From Elusimicrobiota bacterium (lineage in GTDB: Bacteria; Elusimicrobiota; Elusimicrobia; F11), in assembly GCA_022072025.1 (NCBI GenBank), contig JAJVIP010000009.1:124001-188000 (forward strand): 64,000 nt of DNA, written 5' to 3'. Below are positions 1-7,947 of this stretch, one piece after another (the stretch's first letter is position 1; each line of letters begins with the position of its first letter). Below the pieces are notes generated by a model. It worked only from the letters and a program-made list of their open reading frames with translations, was not told where the DNA came from and ran no database searches. Both the position numbers and the translations under genes were made by a program.

Positions 1-1
1 C

Positions 2-277
2 GGCGACTCAAAAAAATTCGTCCAAATCGGGAATAAAAAACTTGGTCATATTTTAAACCCACGGAACGGTTGGCCGGTTCAAGGGGGCCCGAGGTCTGTT
101 ACGGTGGCGGCGTCGACCTGCACGGAGGCGGGGTTTTTCTCCACTGTGGGTATGTTGAATGGAGAACAAGCAGAAACATTTTTGAAGGAATCCGGCGTAC
201 AGCATTGGTGTCTTTCAGATAATACAGTGGGGAGGTCGCCGAAGGCGACTCGCCGAGGAGGGTCAGGAGGGTTATGA
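2..277 (+). CDS. apbE: FAD:protein FMN transferase, 3' end only
   Basis: The open frame enters from the left edge and stops with TGA at 275-277, giving the last 91 residues. ApbE-family enzymes attach FMN to threonines of periplasmic or membrane redox proteins. The stretch H-I-L-N-P-R-N-G-W-P-V matches the family signature around the conserved H-I-x-D-P-R-T-G motif, and T-E-A-G-F-F-S-T-V-G fits the usual downstream helix. The last ~17 residues are Arg/Gly-rich and do not look like family sequence. The stop overlaps the next gene's ATG (274), so it is translationally coupled to the TlpA-like thioredoxin and CcdA genes, a periplasmic redox setting that suits ApbE. The N-terminal part lies outside the window. 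Confidence 0.8.
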   Translation, partial: GDSKKFVQIGNKKLGHILNPRNGWPVQGGPRSVTVAASTCTEAGFFSTVGMLNGEQAETFLKESGVQHWCLSDNTVGRSPKATRRGGSGGL

Positions 278-783
278 ATAAGAAAATATTTCTATGCGCG
301 TTGGCATTAAATTTCGGGGGGTTTTCTCAAGCCGCCTTTATCAATGATCCAGCCCCCGCGTTTGCTCTTAAAAGCATGGACGGTAAAGAAGTCAAATTAA
401 GTGACTTTGACGGAATGGTGGTGTTGGTCAATTTTTGGGCCAGTTGGTGCCCTCCCTGTAAAAAGGAATTCCCTGAACTCAATGAATTGGCGAATGAATA
501 CAAAGGGCAGGGCGCGAAGGTGGTGGGTATCAACTTGGACAAAAGCGTAAGCCGCGTGGAGAAATTCTTGGAGAAGGTGGGAAGCAAACCCGATGCCATG
601 ATTATATTGCTCGATCCCGACTCCAAAGTGGTGGCGAACTATGTGGCGCGTTCGATGCCTTCTTCATTTATTGTCGATAAAAATGGGGTCATTCGTTATG
701 TTCATTTCGGATTCAACGATAAAGACCCTCTAAAATGGCGCAGTGAAATCAATGGCCTGTTGGCCGAAGAGAGGAAAAAATGA
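274..783 (+). CDS. TlpA/ResA-type thiol-disulfide oxidoreductase
   Basis: A 169-residue periplasmic thioredoxin-fold protein. Residues 1-20 form a Sec signal peptide (K-rich start, hydrophobic core, cleavage near S-Q-A). The active site is W-C-P-P-C with cysteines at 59 and 62, and a cis-proline loop (M-P-S-S-F-I-V-D) lies near residue 128. TlpA/ResA proteins reduce the haem-binding cysteines of apocytochrome c or other exported proteins, with electrons passed across the membrane by CcdA/DsbD. The ccdA-like gene follows with an ATGA overlap, so the pair probably forms one electron relay. The start at 274 is fixed by the signal peptide and a GGAGG-like site (268-272). Its exact client is not visible; the ResB/CcsA genes near 30 kb make cytochrome c the best guess. 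Confidence 0.9.
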   Translation: MNKKIFLCALALNFGGFSQAAFINDPAPAFALKSMDGKEVKLSDFDGMVVLVNFWASWCPPCKKEFPELNELANEYKGQGAKVVGINLDKSVSRVEKFLEKVGSKPDAMIILLDPDSKVVANYVARSMPSSFIVDKNGVIRYVHFGFNDKDPLKWRSEINGLLAEERKK

Positions 784-1490
784 GCCCCTGGATGGCGTTT
801 ACGGCTGGATTTATTTCATTTCTGTCCCCTTGTGTGTTGCCTTTGATTCCTTCCTACGTGGGCTTCATTACCGGTATGTCGTTTGCAGATTTAACGAATG
901 AAGCCAACCGGGACAAAGCTCTTCGCGTCACCATCGTCAATTCTCTTCTCTTTATAGGCGGGTTTTCGCTCGTGTTTGTGGCATTGGGCGCGACGGCAAC
1001 GGCGGTGGGAAGCGCTCTGAACCAGTACCAGAATATTATTCGTATTGTGGGCGGAATTCTCGTGGTGATTTTGGGCATCCATTTCACCGGACTCATTAAT
1101 ATTAAATTCCTTCAAATTGAAAAGCGGGTTCACCTTCAAAGCCGGCCGGTGGGATATTTGGGAGCGGTATTGATTGGAATGGCCTTTGCCGCGGGTTGGA
1201 CGCCTTGTATCGGTCCCATCTTGGGCTCTATTCTCATGGTGGCCGCCACGGAAGCGGAAATTTGGAAAGGAGTTACCATGCTTTCCTTTTATTCTTTGGG
1301 GTTTGGGCTTCCCTTTTTTATTTCAGCCGTGCTGCTCAATCGTTTTTTAACCACCTACAGGAAATTTAATCGGTACATTCCTATGATTGTCGTGGCCAGC
1401 GGCGTGTTGCTTATCATTATTGGCCTCTTGATCATGACCAACAACCTCAGTATGGTCGGCTTGGTCCTCACCGACTGGTTTTCGGATTAA
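780..1490 (+). CDS. ccdA: CcdA-type thiol:disulfide transporter
   Basis: A 236-residue integral membrane protein of the DsbD/CcdA transmembrane family with about six hydrophobic helices. The two family cysteines are present in the paired contexts L-S-P-C-V-L-P-L-I-P (C18) and W-T-P-C-I-G-P-I-L-G (C143), the inverted-repeat halves of the fold. CcdA passes reducing equivalents from cytoplasmic thioredoxin to periplasmic TlpA/ResA proteins. Its start overlaps the stop of the TlpA-like gene, so they are surely coexpressed. Length is typical for short CcdA proteins lacking the DsbD alpha and gamma domains. The gene converges on a minus-strand antiporter gene, separated by three bases. Confidence 0.93.
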   Translation: MSPWMAFTAGFISFLSPCVLPLIPSYVGFITGMSFADLTNEANRDKALRVTIVNSLLFIGGFSLVFVALGATATAVGSALNQYQNIIRIVGGILVVILGIHFTGLINIKFLQIEKRVHLQSRPVGYLGAVLIGMAFAAGWTPCIGPILGSILMVAATEAEIWKGVTMLSFYSLGFGLPFFISAVLLNRFLTTYRKFNRYIPMIVVASGVLLIIIGLLIMTNNLSMVGLVLTDWFSD

Positions 1491-1506
1491 CCGCTATTGA
1501 GCGGTT
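1489..1506. terminator. Small inverted repeat between convergent genes
   Basis: AACCGCT (1489-1495) and AGCGGTT (1500-1506) pair with a 4-base loop and span the stop codons of both converging genes. T-rich sequence follows on the plus side (GGGTTTTTGCTTTTT), so it may act as a weak terminator, but there is no classical uninterrupted U tract. Confidence 0.35.
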
Positions 1507-3500
1507 AGGAGGGTTTTTGCTTTTTCGAGTTCGTCGGGATCTCCGAGAATAACCAGAACATCGTCTGCCAAAAGCGGTGTATCGGGGCCGGGGTTGGCCA
1601 TGTGTTTTCCTCCCCGATAAATAGCCACCAAGGTGGCCCCGGTCTGTTCGCGCAATTTAATTTCGCGCACCGTTTGGCCGCAGGCACGGGAGGCTTCTCC
1701 CAATTTAACCTGATCTGTTATGTCGACCAAAAGCAGAGATCGGTCCCCTGACATCAACACCGCTTGCCGTGTGGGTTCGCTCGTGGCCAAACCTGTGATT
1801 TGATCCAATCTTTCTTCCAGCCATTCCTTTCCGTGGGCCCATCTTTTTTTAAATACATGGCGGATTCCGAGGATAAAGATGAGTCCCAAAATCGTGTACA
1901 CCGTGCCCTCCAAAAGGGGGGCGCTGGCCGCGAGAAAGGTATAAATAAGAAAATTTATTGTTAGGAAATCCAGGGCGTTATAAAACGCATGGATGTCGAT
2001 GATGTGAAGCATTGTTTTGCTTTTGGTCACCAGCAATAAAACGATGTGATTGGCGTATTTTGAAATGACCCCAAAGAGGGGCAATAGCAGAACCGCGACT
2101 CCCAACCATAAAACAATCAGGCCGGTCCTCTCCATGTTTGAGAGCGTGTAAATGTCCGTTCCCAGGAGGGTAAACCCTTTTAAGAGGCCAAACAAAGCCA
2201 CCAGAATCGCTAAATAAACACCCAATCTCAAAAGGTATCGGGAAAAAATGGCCGTCTCAAAAAGATTCGTCTGTGAAGAATTTTTTATTTTGAGATGGAC
2301 ATTTTTCAAGAAGGCTTGAAAGGCCGGAGGTGTAAGATTCCTTCCGACATCCACCAGTTGATCAGAATTTCGGATGAGATAGGGAGTCGCCAGTGTGGTG
2401 AGAGAGGAAACCATAACAGCCATCGGATAAAGGAAATCGCTGGTTATCTTTAAGGTGGCCCCCAAACTTGCAATGACAAAAGAAAATTCCCCGATTTGAG
2501 CCAAGCTCATTCCCACTTTGGCCGAGGTCTTGATATCGTAGCCGGCCAGAAAAGCGCCTCCGGCACCGCTCATGACTTTTCCAACGATGGTGACAATTGA
2601 AACAATGGCGATGGGCCCCTTGTATTCCCATAACAAGTGCGGCTGGATAAGCATGCCAGCGGACACGAAAAACAAGGCTGAAAACATGTCTCGGATTGGG
2701 TGGATCCACTCTTCAATTAGGTTGATTTCTTTGGAGGCGGCGATTACTGCGCCCGATAGAAAAGCGCCCAAAGCCACGGAGAGTTGAAACGCGTGCGCCG
2801 TCATGGCGCCGCCCAAGCAAAGACCCAGGGTCACAATTCCCAAAACCTCCTTCACTTGAAAAGCGGCCACCCAATGAATGAGTTTGGGGACGATAAAGAG
2901 ACCAACGACCAAAAAGAGTGTGATGAAAAGGCCCACGCGCAAAAACGATTCCACAATGGTGATCATTTGTGGACCGCTTTGAACGCTAAACGTCGAGAGG
3001 ATTGAAAGAATGGCAATGGCCACAATATCTTCCAGGATCAATATTCCAAAAACAACCTGGGTAAATTTTTCTCCCATCATTTTGTAGTCCATGAACACTT
3101 TCACGATAATGGTGGTGCTGCTGATGCAAAGAATCGCTCCGAGGAAAAGACTGTCCATTTTTCCCCATCCAAACGCCTTGCCGAGGGCCATCCCCAGGGC
3201 CATCATCCCCACCACTTCAAGCAGGGTGGCCAGGCCCGCCGAGAGACCCACTTTGTGAATTTTGGGAAGATTAAATTCGAGACCCAATGAAAACAAAAGG
3301 AAAACCAATCCCAGTTCCGCCATGGTGTGAATACTGTTCAAGTCGTTGATGGATGGAAATGACGCGGAATGAGGTCCCAAGATAAAACCGGCGATCAGGT
3401 ATCCAATCACCACGGGCTGATGGAAACGATGACAGAGAAGTGTCATGGCTCCGGCCGCGGCCATGACGATGGCCAAATCTTGCAACAAGTGACTGTTCAA
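1494..3500 (-). CDS. CPA2-family cation:proton antiporter with TrkA-C domain
   Basis: A 668-residue membrane protein. Residues about 1-380 are the Na+/H+ exchanger-type domain (Kef/KefB-like) with a dozen hydrophobic segments and conserved patches such as G-Y-L-I-A-G-F-I-L-G-P and G-A-F-L-S-G-A. A second hydrophobic region follows at about 430-560, and the C-terminus (about 590-665) is a TrkA-C/RCK-C regulatory domain with the usual T-G-A-T-L-V-A-I pattern. These transporters exchange K+ or Na+ for protons. No TrkA-N (NAD-binding) domain is seen, so ligand control would run through RCK-C only. Start is TTG, with AAGGG upstream. It lies 26 bases downstream of the ATPase gene on the same strand and may be cotranscribed with it. 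Confidence 0.88.
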   Translation of the reverse strand: MNSHLLQDLAIVMAAAGAMTLLCHRFHQPVVIGYLIAGFILGPHSASFPSINDLNSIHTMAELGLVFLLFSLGLEFNLPKIHKVGLSAGLATLLEVVGMMALGMALGKAFGWGKMDSLFLGAILCISSTTIIVKVFMDYKMMGEKFTQVVFGILILEDIVAIAILSILSTFSVQSGPQMITIVESFLRVGLFITLFLVVGLFIVPKLIHWVAAFQVKEVLGIVTLGLCLGGAMTAHAFQLSVALGAFLSGAVIAASKEINLIEEWIHPIRDMFSALFFVSAGMLIQPHLLWEYKGPIAIVSIVTIVGKVMSGAGGAFLAGYDIKTSAKVGMSLAQIGEFSFVIASLGATLKITSDFLYPMAVMVSSLTTLATPYLIRNSDQLVDVGRNLTPPAFQAFLKNVHLKIKNSSQTNLFETAIFSRYLLRLGVYLAILVALFGLLKGFTLLGTDIYTLSNMERTGLIVLWLGVAVLLLPLFGVISKYANHIVLLLVTKSKTMLHIIDIHAFYNALDFLTINFLIYTFLAASAPLLEGTVYTILGLIFILGIRHVFKKRWAHGKEWLEERLDQITGLATSEPTRQAVLMSGDRSLLLVDITDQVKLGEASRACGQTVREIKLREQTGATLVAIYRGGKHMANPGPDTPLLADDVLVILGDPDELEKAKTLLTAQ

Positions 3501-3526
3501 ATTTACTAGCCCTTAGTCCGAATCCG

Positions 3527-4714
3527 CTATATATCTAAGATAAGGCGGTCATCAAGTTTTGAGAAAAGGTTGATATCACGAAAGCTCACCACATAGGTAT
3601 TGTTTGTTTCATATGTTTGCGAGCCTCCATAAACAATAGCCCCTTTTTTGCAAGCAGGATTAAGTGCCCGATACATATCCAAATTCTTAAAAAATTCCTG
3701 TGCCACGGTTTGACCTGATTTAATTTCAACTGGGAAAACGTCATTTCCAAAGTCCAAAATAACGTCTATTTCATGGCCTGTATTATCTCTCCAATGAAAG
3801 AGATTGGGGCGCTTCGATTGATTAAACCGTTGTTTGATGAGCTCCATAACAACAAAAGTTTCGAACAGAGCGCCTTTTAATGGATGGTGTGCGATTGAAC
3901 GGGTGTTTTCAATGTTCATGAGATAACACGCCAATCCTGGGTCAGTGAAGTAGAGTTTTGGGGCTTTAATGAGTCGTTTGTTGAGGTTGTTGTGATGGGG
4001 TTTTACACGGAATACCAAATAACTGGCCTCTAGGACCGACATCCAATTATGGGCCGTTACGTGATTAACGCCTGCGTCAGCTGCCAAACTCGAGAAGTTA
4101 AGAATTTGCCCTGTTCTATTTGCGCATAGTCGTAAAAAAGTTTCAAACAAGGAAAGATCCTTAATATTTAATAGTGTCCGAATGTCGCGGTCAATATAGG
4201 TACTGCAGTAGGATGCCATCGCTTCAGTGGGATCTAATTTTTTGTCAAAAATTCTGGGAAAAAACCCCGTATAAATCATTTCGTCAAGATCGACTGCTTT
4301 GGGCGCTGGATAAGCTTCTGAGAATGAAAAAGGAAGAAGCGTGATTAACGAGGTTCGACCCGCCAAAGATTGGCTTACATTGGCCAAAAGCGAAAGTTGC
4401 GCGCTTCCTGTCAAGATGTATCTCCCAGACTGATTTGATTTATCCACTTCCGTTTGAATGTAGGATAATAATTCCGGCGCCCTTTGAATTTCATCAAGAA
4501 TGGCGCCATGGGCATACTCTTTTAGGAAACCATTGGGGTCTTTCTGGGCCCTTGTTCTCATTTCGGTATTTTCCAAGGAGGTGTAGGCCAACTTGGGGAA
4601 CAATTTTTTGCAGAGAGTGGTTTTCCCTGATTGCCGAGGCCCCGTGACGGTAATGACAGGATATTGGGCAAATAAATGGCGCAATTTTTTTTCGATGACG
4701 CGGTTTCGTAACAC
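3527..4714 (-). CDS. AAA_14/DUF4143 ATP-binding protein
   Basis: A 395-residue protein with the standard two-part layout of this very common but poorly understood family. The N-terminal AAA_14 domain has Walker A G-P-R-Q-S-G-K-T (25-32) and Walker B A-I-L-D-E-I-Q-R (D74, E75), with a sensor-like L-T-G-S-A-Q. The C-terminal DUF4143 region ends with E-I-D-V-I-L-D-F followed by P-V-E-I-K-S, an arrangement resembling PD-(D/E)xK nucleases. No biochemical role is firmly established, and genomes often carry many horizontally moved copies. Start is GTG with AAGAAGG immediately upstream. A perfect 10-bp inverted repeat lies just before the start, which suggests self-regulation. Confidence 0.85.
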   Translation of the reverse strand: MLRNRVIEKKLRHLFAQYPVITVTGPRQSGKTTLCKKLFPKLAYTSLENTEMRTRAQKDPNGFLKEYAHGAILDEIQRAPELLSYIQTEVDKSNQSGRYILTGSAQLSLLANVSQSLAGRTSLITLLPFSFSEAYPAPKAVDLDEMIYTGFFPRIFDKKLDPTEAMASYCSTYIDRDIRTLLNIKDLSLFETFLRLCANRTGQILNFSSLAADAGVNHVTAHNWMSVLEASYLVFRVKPHHNNLNKRLIKAPKLYFTDPGLACYLMNIENTRSIAHHPLKGALFETFVVMELIKQRFNQSKRPNLFHWRDNTGHEIDVILDFGNDVFPVEIKSGQTVAQEFFKNLDMYRALNPACKKGAIVYGGSQTYETNNTYVVSFRDINLFSKLDDRLILDI

Positions 4715-4723
4715 GCCTTCTTT

Positions 4724-4754
4724 TACAGATTTATATTTGAAATGTAAATCTGTA
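4724..4754. promoter_or_regulatory. Inverted repeat upstream of the AAA/DUF4143 gene
   Basis: TACAGATTTA (4724-4733) and TAAATCTGTA (4745-4754) form a perfect 10-bp inverted repeat with an 11-base centre, 10 bases upstream of the GTG start at 4714. As DNA this is a good operator shape; as RNA it would be an AU-rich hairpin close to the ribosome-binding site. No regulator is identified. Confidence 0.5.
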
Positions 4755-4868
4755 TTTCTTTAAAGAGGTCTCGTAATTTATGAGAGAGCAAGTGTGCCTT
4801 CGTTTGCGGATGGGCATGGCGGGGGATAAATTGAAAAACACCTTGATTTTTCAGGCCAAAAAATTAAA

Positions 4869-4897
4869 TTGATTAAATTAAAGCGTTTGAATAGAAT
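4869..4897 (+). promoter_or_regulatory. Sigma-70-type promoter for the binding protein/GGDEF operon
   Basis: TTGATT (4869-4874), a 17-base spacer, then TAGAAT (4892-4897). This predicts transcription from about 4904 and a leader near 48 bases ahead of the TTG start at 4952, which has GAGGGAG (4938-4944) seven bases before it. Confidence 0.55.
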
Positions 4898-4951
4898 CCG
4901 GGGGCTGTTCGTGGAGCCTCAATTGAAGTGCTGTGAAGAGGGAGTTGGGTT

Positions 4952-6229
4952 TTGATTGTGAACCATGGAAAAACTGAATTAAATTTTTGGGTGATGCCGA
5001 ACGCAGGGTTCGCCACGCGCGGTATTCTTGAAAAATTTATTGGTGAGTTTGAAGCCACTCATCCCCATGTCAAAATAAAATTGACCGTTCACCCCTGGTC
5101 TTTGGCGTGGAACCGCGTCATGGAGGTGATCAAGGGACGGCAGACAAAAAATATTCCTGATGTCCTCCAAGTGGGAACCACCTGGGTTACCACTCTTAGT
5201 TATTTGGGGGCGCTTGACCAAGTTCCTGAACAGCCGCTTGGGCATCGCGAACAACGTATTGCCAATTCTATTGGAGATTCGAGTCCCTTTTGTATTCCTT
5301 GGTTTGTCGATATTCGGGTGCTTTATTACCGTAAAGACGTTTTTGATTTTTTTCGGATTGACCCCAAAATACTCAATGATTGGAAAGGTTTTCAGCGGGC
5401 CTGCGCAGAAATAAAGCGAAACCTTCACAAGTCTCATCCCTTTACTCGTCTTATTGCTCCACTGGGCATTCCGGGTCAAAATCCCGGGGTGCTCATGCAT
5501 GATTTAGCTCCATGGGTGTGGCAGGCGGGGGGAGAATTCTGCTCTGAAGATCCTGAGGAAACAGATCTCAATCAAACTCCGCTTATTCAAGGATGCGAAT
5601 TTTATTTTGATCTCATCAATGAAGGATATATGCCCATTCCGAACAGCACTCTTCCCCAAGGGAATTTTTTTACCGGGCATTACGCCATGCAATTTTCAGG
5701 CAGTTGGCCTGTCGATACCTACTTGAACAAAGAGTGGACTTATGCCAATCCAGACGTGGCCGAATATACGCGGGTGCTTCCACTTCCGGAAGGGCCTCAG
5801 GGCCGTGTTACATTTTTAGGGGGCAGCAACCTGGGAGTTTCATCGCTGAGTCGAAACAAAGAAATCTCTTGGGACTTTATCCAATTTTTGTTGCACCCCG
5901 ATCGCATGACTCCGCACGCGCGCGCCATCGGTGCCCTTCCAGCCCGACTGTCGGGTTTTGATAACCTTTTCGATAAAATTCCCTCGGCAAAAGAGGTTTT
6001 TTTTAGTTCTTTTGGATATGCGCGTCGATTTCCTCGGCTGGTCGAACTTGGATCGGTTGAGCAAATTATCTACAAAATGGGCAGTCGACTTTTGGCCTCC
6101 ATTCGAGATGGATCTTATAACCACAATCACAAAAAAATTCACCAAGAAATAAATCTCGCGAACAACGAAATTAAATCTCTACTTTCCATTCATCGCTATG
6201 GGACACGCTCCAAAGAGGTGGCGGCATGA
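4952..6229 (+). CDS. Family 1 solute-binding protein without signal peptide
   Basis: A 425-residue protein resembling extracellular sugar-binding proteins of ABC importers (periplasmic-binding-protein type II fold): F-W-V-M-P-N near the N-terminus, then I-P-D-V-L-Q-V-G-T-T-W, a central L-G-G-S-N-L-G-V-S region and a C-terminal helical part. Homologues start with a Sec or lipoprotein signal; here the frame begins at TTG 4952 only a few codons before the first beta-strand, and an in-frame TGA at 4934-4936 prevents extension. The product should therefore stay in the cytoplasm. No ABC permease genes adjoin it. Instead its stop overlaps the start of a GAF-GGDEF gene (ATGA, 6226-6229), which suggests a cytoplasmic ligand sensor working with the cyclase. 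Loss of an upstream signal exon-like segment by mutation is possible, but the frame is intact and a good promoter precedes it. Confidence 0.8.
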   Translation: MIVNHGKTELNFWVMPNAGFATRGILEKFIGEFEATHPHVKIKLTVHPWSLAWNRVMEVIKGRQTKNIPDVLQVGTTWVTTLSYLGALDQVPEQPLGHREQRIANSIGDSSPFCIPWFVDIRVLYYRKDVFDFFRIDPKILNDWKGFQRACAEIKRNLHKSHPFTRLIAPLGIPGQNPGVLMHDLAPWVWQAGGEFCSEDPEETDLNQTPLIQGCEFYFDLINEGYMPIPNSTLPQGNFFTGHYAMQFSGSWPVDTYLNKEWTYANPDVAEYTRVLPLPEGPQGRVTFLGGSNLGVSSLSRNKEISWDFIQFLLHPDRMTPHARAIGALPARLSGFDNLFDKIPSAKEVFFSSFGYARRFPRLVELGSVEQIIYKMGSRLLASIRDGSYNHNHKKIHQEINLANNEIKSLLSIHRYGTRSKEVAA

Positions 6230-7758
6230 CCGCTTATCGAGCCCTGTTGCTTTATGAGGATTTATTGAGGGGTTTTCAAAACCATTTGACCAGTTCGCAG
6301 CTCGATGTTGAGGCCGCTTTTGAGTCCGGTTTTGGTTATTTGTGTTCGCGCCTTAAATTGGAACAGGCTTCTCTTTTTTGGTGGGATCCTCAGCGGCGTT
6401 GTTTGTCCATGCAATATGCTCTTCGAGCGGGAGCGTTGATGGAGGGAGAAGAGGAAATTATTATCGATGAGTCGAGTCCACTTCGCTTTCTCATTGAAGA
6501 ACGAAAACCTGTGGTCGTGTCGGAGAAAAAACCGTGGGCGGCCTTTATTCCTCTGCATGTGGGCGTGGATTTCATGGGGGCGATTCGAATTGAAAGGTCT
6601 CATAAACTCCCCCAAGGGAAAGTGTTGAGCCCACTCCCTCCGCTTCATTCGGAAAAGCGGGGGATTCAACGAAAATATCCCTTGCTTGAAGATATCGCGG
6701 ATTTGTTTTCCATTCGTTTTTTCCAGTTGACCCGTGATGAAAAACATAAAAAAAGAACCCAAGTTCTTCAGGCGGGTTCTGAGGTGGCGACGGCGGTTTT
6801 TGAGCGGCCGCGTTTGAGAGACATGTTGGAGTCCGTGTCGCGTTCAATCGTCCGTCATCTGGGGTTCGACCGGGTTCGATTTTTCCTTTTGGGTGCTGAA
6901 GGAAATAAACTTGAGGGGATCCTCGGTTTGCAAATTCCAGATATGTTGATCGATCTCAATGGAGAGTTTTATCCATTGAAGCCCGGTGTAAATTCGTTGG
7001 TTGATATGATTCTAACCTCCAAAGGACAGGCCCATGTTCATTTGGTGGGGGGACGGGTGGTTTATGTTCCACTCATCGTGAACAGTCAAGTTATTGGATG
7101 TTTGGTGGCCGATAATTTGCTCAGTCAACAATTGATTGATGAAGAGCAGATGGAAGCCCTCCGAACCTTGACTGGACAAATTGGGATGGCGGTCTTGAAC
7201 GCCCGGCTATTTGAAGATGTGGAACAACAGGCCATCACAGACGGTCTCACCAAACTCTACGTGCACCGATACTTCCAACAGCGGCTCAAGGAAGAGATTG
7301 ATCGGGCGGATCGATACTCCTACAACGTGGCCGTGATCATGATGGACGTCGATCACTTTAAAAGGCTCAACGACAGTATGGGCCATTTAACTGGGGATAA
7401 AGCGCTCGAATATCTGTCGCAAGTAATTCGGGGCAATATTCGACGAATCGATTTGGCGGCTCGGTATGGAGGAGATGAGGTGGTGTTGGTCCTCCCAGAA
7501 ATTACCGAAGAAGAGGCCTGGTTGATGGGAGAACGTCTCCTCAACGCGATTAAAGGGGGTCCCGTTCAATCGCAGAGTGGTCATTCTGTCAAGATATCAG
7601 TGACGATGGGAGCAGCCCTCTACCCATCCGATGCGAAAAATAGCCGTGATTTGATTGAGGCAGCTGACAAAGCGCTATTGTGGGCCAAAAAGAAAGAACG
7701 GGGCAGCATCTGTTTTTACCGCACCATCGCGCCCGCTCCAGTCGAAAAAACCGCCTAA
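6226..7758 (+). CDS. GAF-GAF-GGDEF diguanylate cyclase
   Basis: A 510-residue soluble signalling protein. Two GAF-like sensor domains (about 20-165 and 185-335) precede a GGDEF domain (about 340-505). The active-site loop reads R-Y-G-G-D-E-V (G-G-D-E at 415-418), with Val replacing the usual Phe/Leu; the metal- and GTP-binding G-G-D-E core is kept. An inhibitory I-site R-R-I-D (406-409) sits five residues upstream, as in feedback-regulated cyclases. Other GGDEF features (D-G-L-T-K-L, D-x-D-H-F-K, G-H-x-x-G-D) are present, so c-di-GMP synthesis is likely. It is translationally coupled to the signal-less binding protein before it. A PilZ protein at 25.4 kb is a possible c-di-GMP effector. About 190 bases of AT-rich, unstructured sequence follow. 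Confidence 0.88.
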   Translation: MTAYRALLLYEDLLRGFQNHLTSSQLDVEAAFESGFGYLCSRLKLEQASLFWWDPQRRCLSMQYALRAGALMEGEEEIIIDESSPLRFLIEERKPVVVSEKKPWAAFIPLHVGVDFMGAIRIERSHKLPQGKVLSPLPPLHSEKRGIQRKYPLLEDIADLFSIRFFQLTRDEKHKKRTQVLQAGSEVATAVFERPRLRDMLESVSRSIVRHLGFDRVRFFLLGAEGNKLEGILGLQIPDMLIDLNGEFYPLKPGVNSLVDMILTSKGQAHVHLVGGRVVYVPLIVNSQVIGCLVADNLLSQQLIDEEQMEALRTLTGQIGMAVLNARLFEDVEQQAITDGLTKLYVHRYFQQRLKEEIDRADRYSYNVAVIMMDVDHFKRLNDSMGHLTGDKALEYLSQVIRGNIRRIDLAARYGGDEVVLVLPEITEEEAWLMGERLLNAIKGGPVQSQSGHSVKISVTMGAALYPSDAKNSRDLIEAADKALLWAKKKERGSICFYRTIAPAPVEKTA

Positions 7759-7947
7759 AGTTTTTCATCTTTCTCACCTTTTTTCTTGTCGAATTCCCGC
7801 CGGAAATGCTAAAGAGACTGGCCCGTAAAAACGAACCCCTCCTTCGATCAAATTCGACTGAACATCACAGATTTTGAGAGTTTTTTCTTTTGTGAAACTT
7901 AATGGGTCCTTAAGGCGAATTTAAGACGGTTTTAAATAGAATGGAGA

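Noticed and set aside
4873-4951. Missing signal peptide of the binding protein explained by a frameshift
   Set aside because: No hydrophobic signal-like sequence is found in any frame of the 200 bases upstream, and a good promoter and ribosome-binding site fit the TTG start, so the short form looks genuine.
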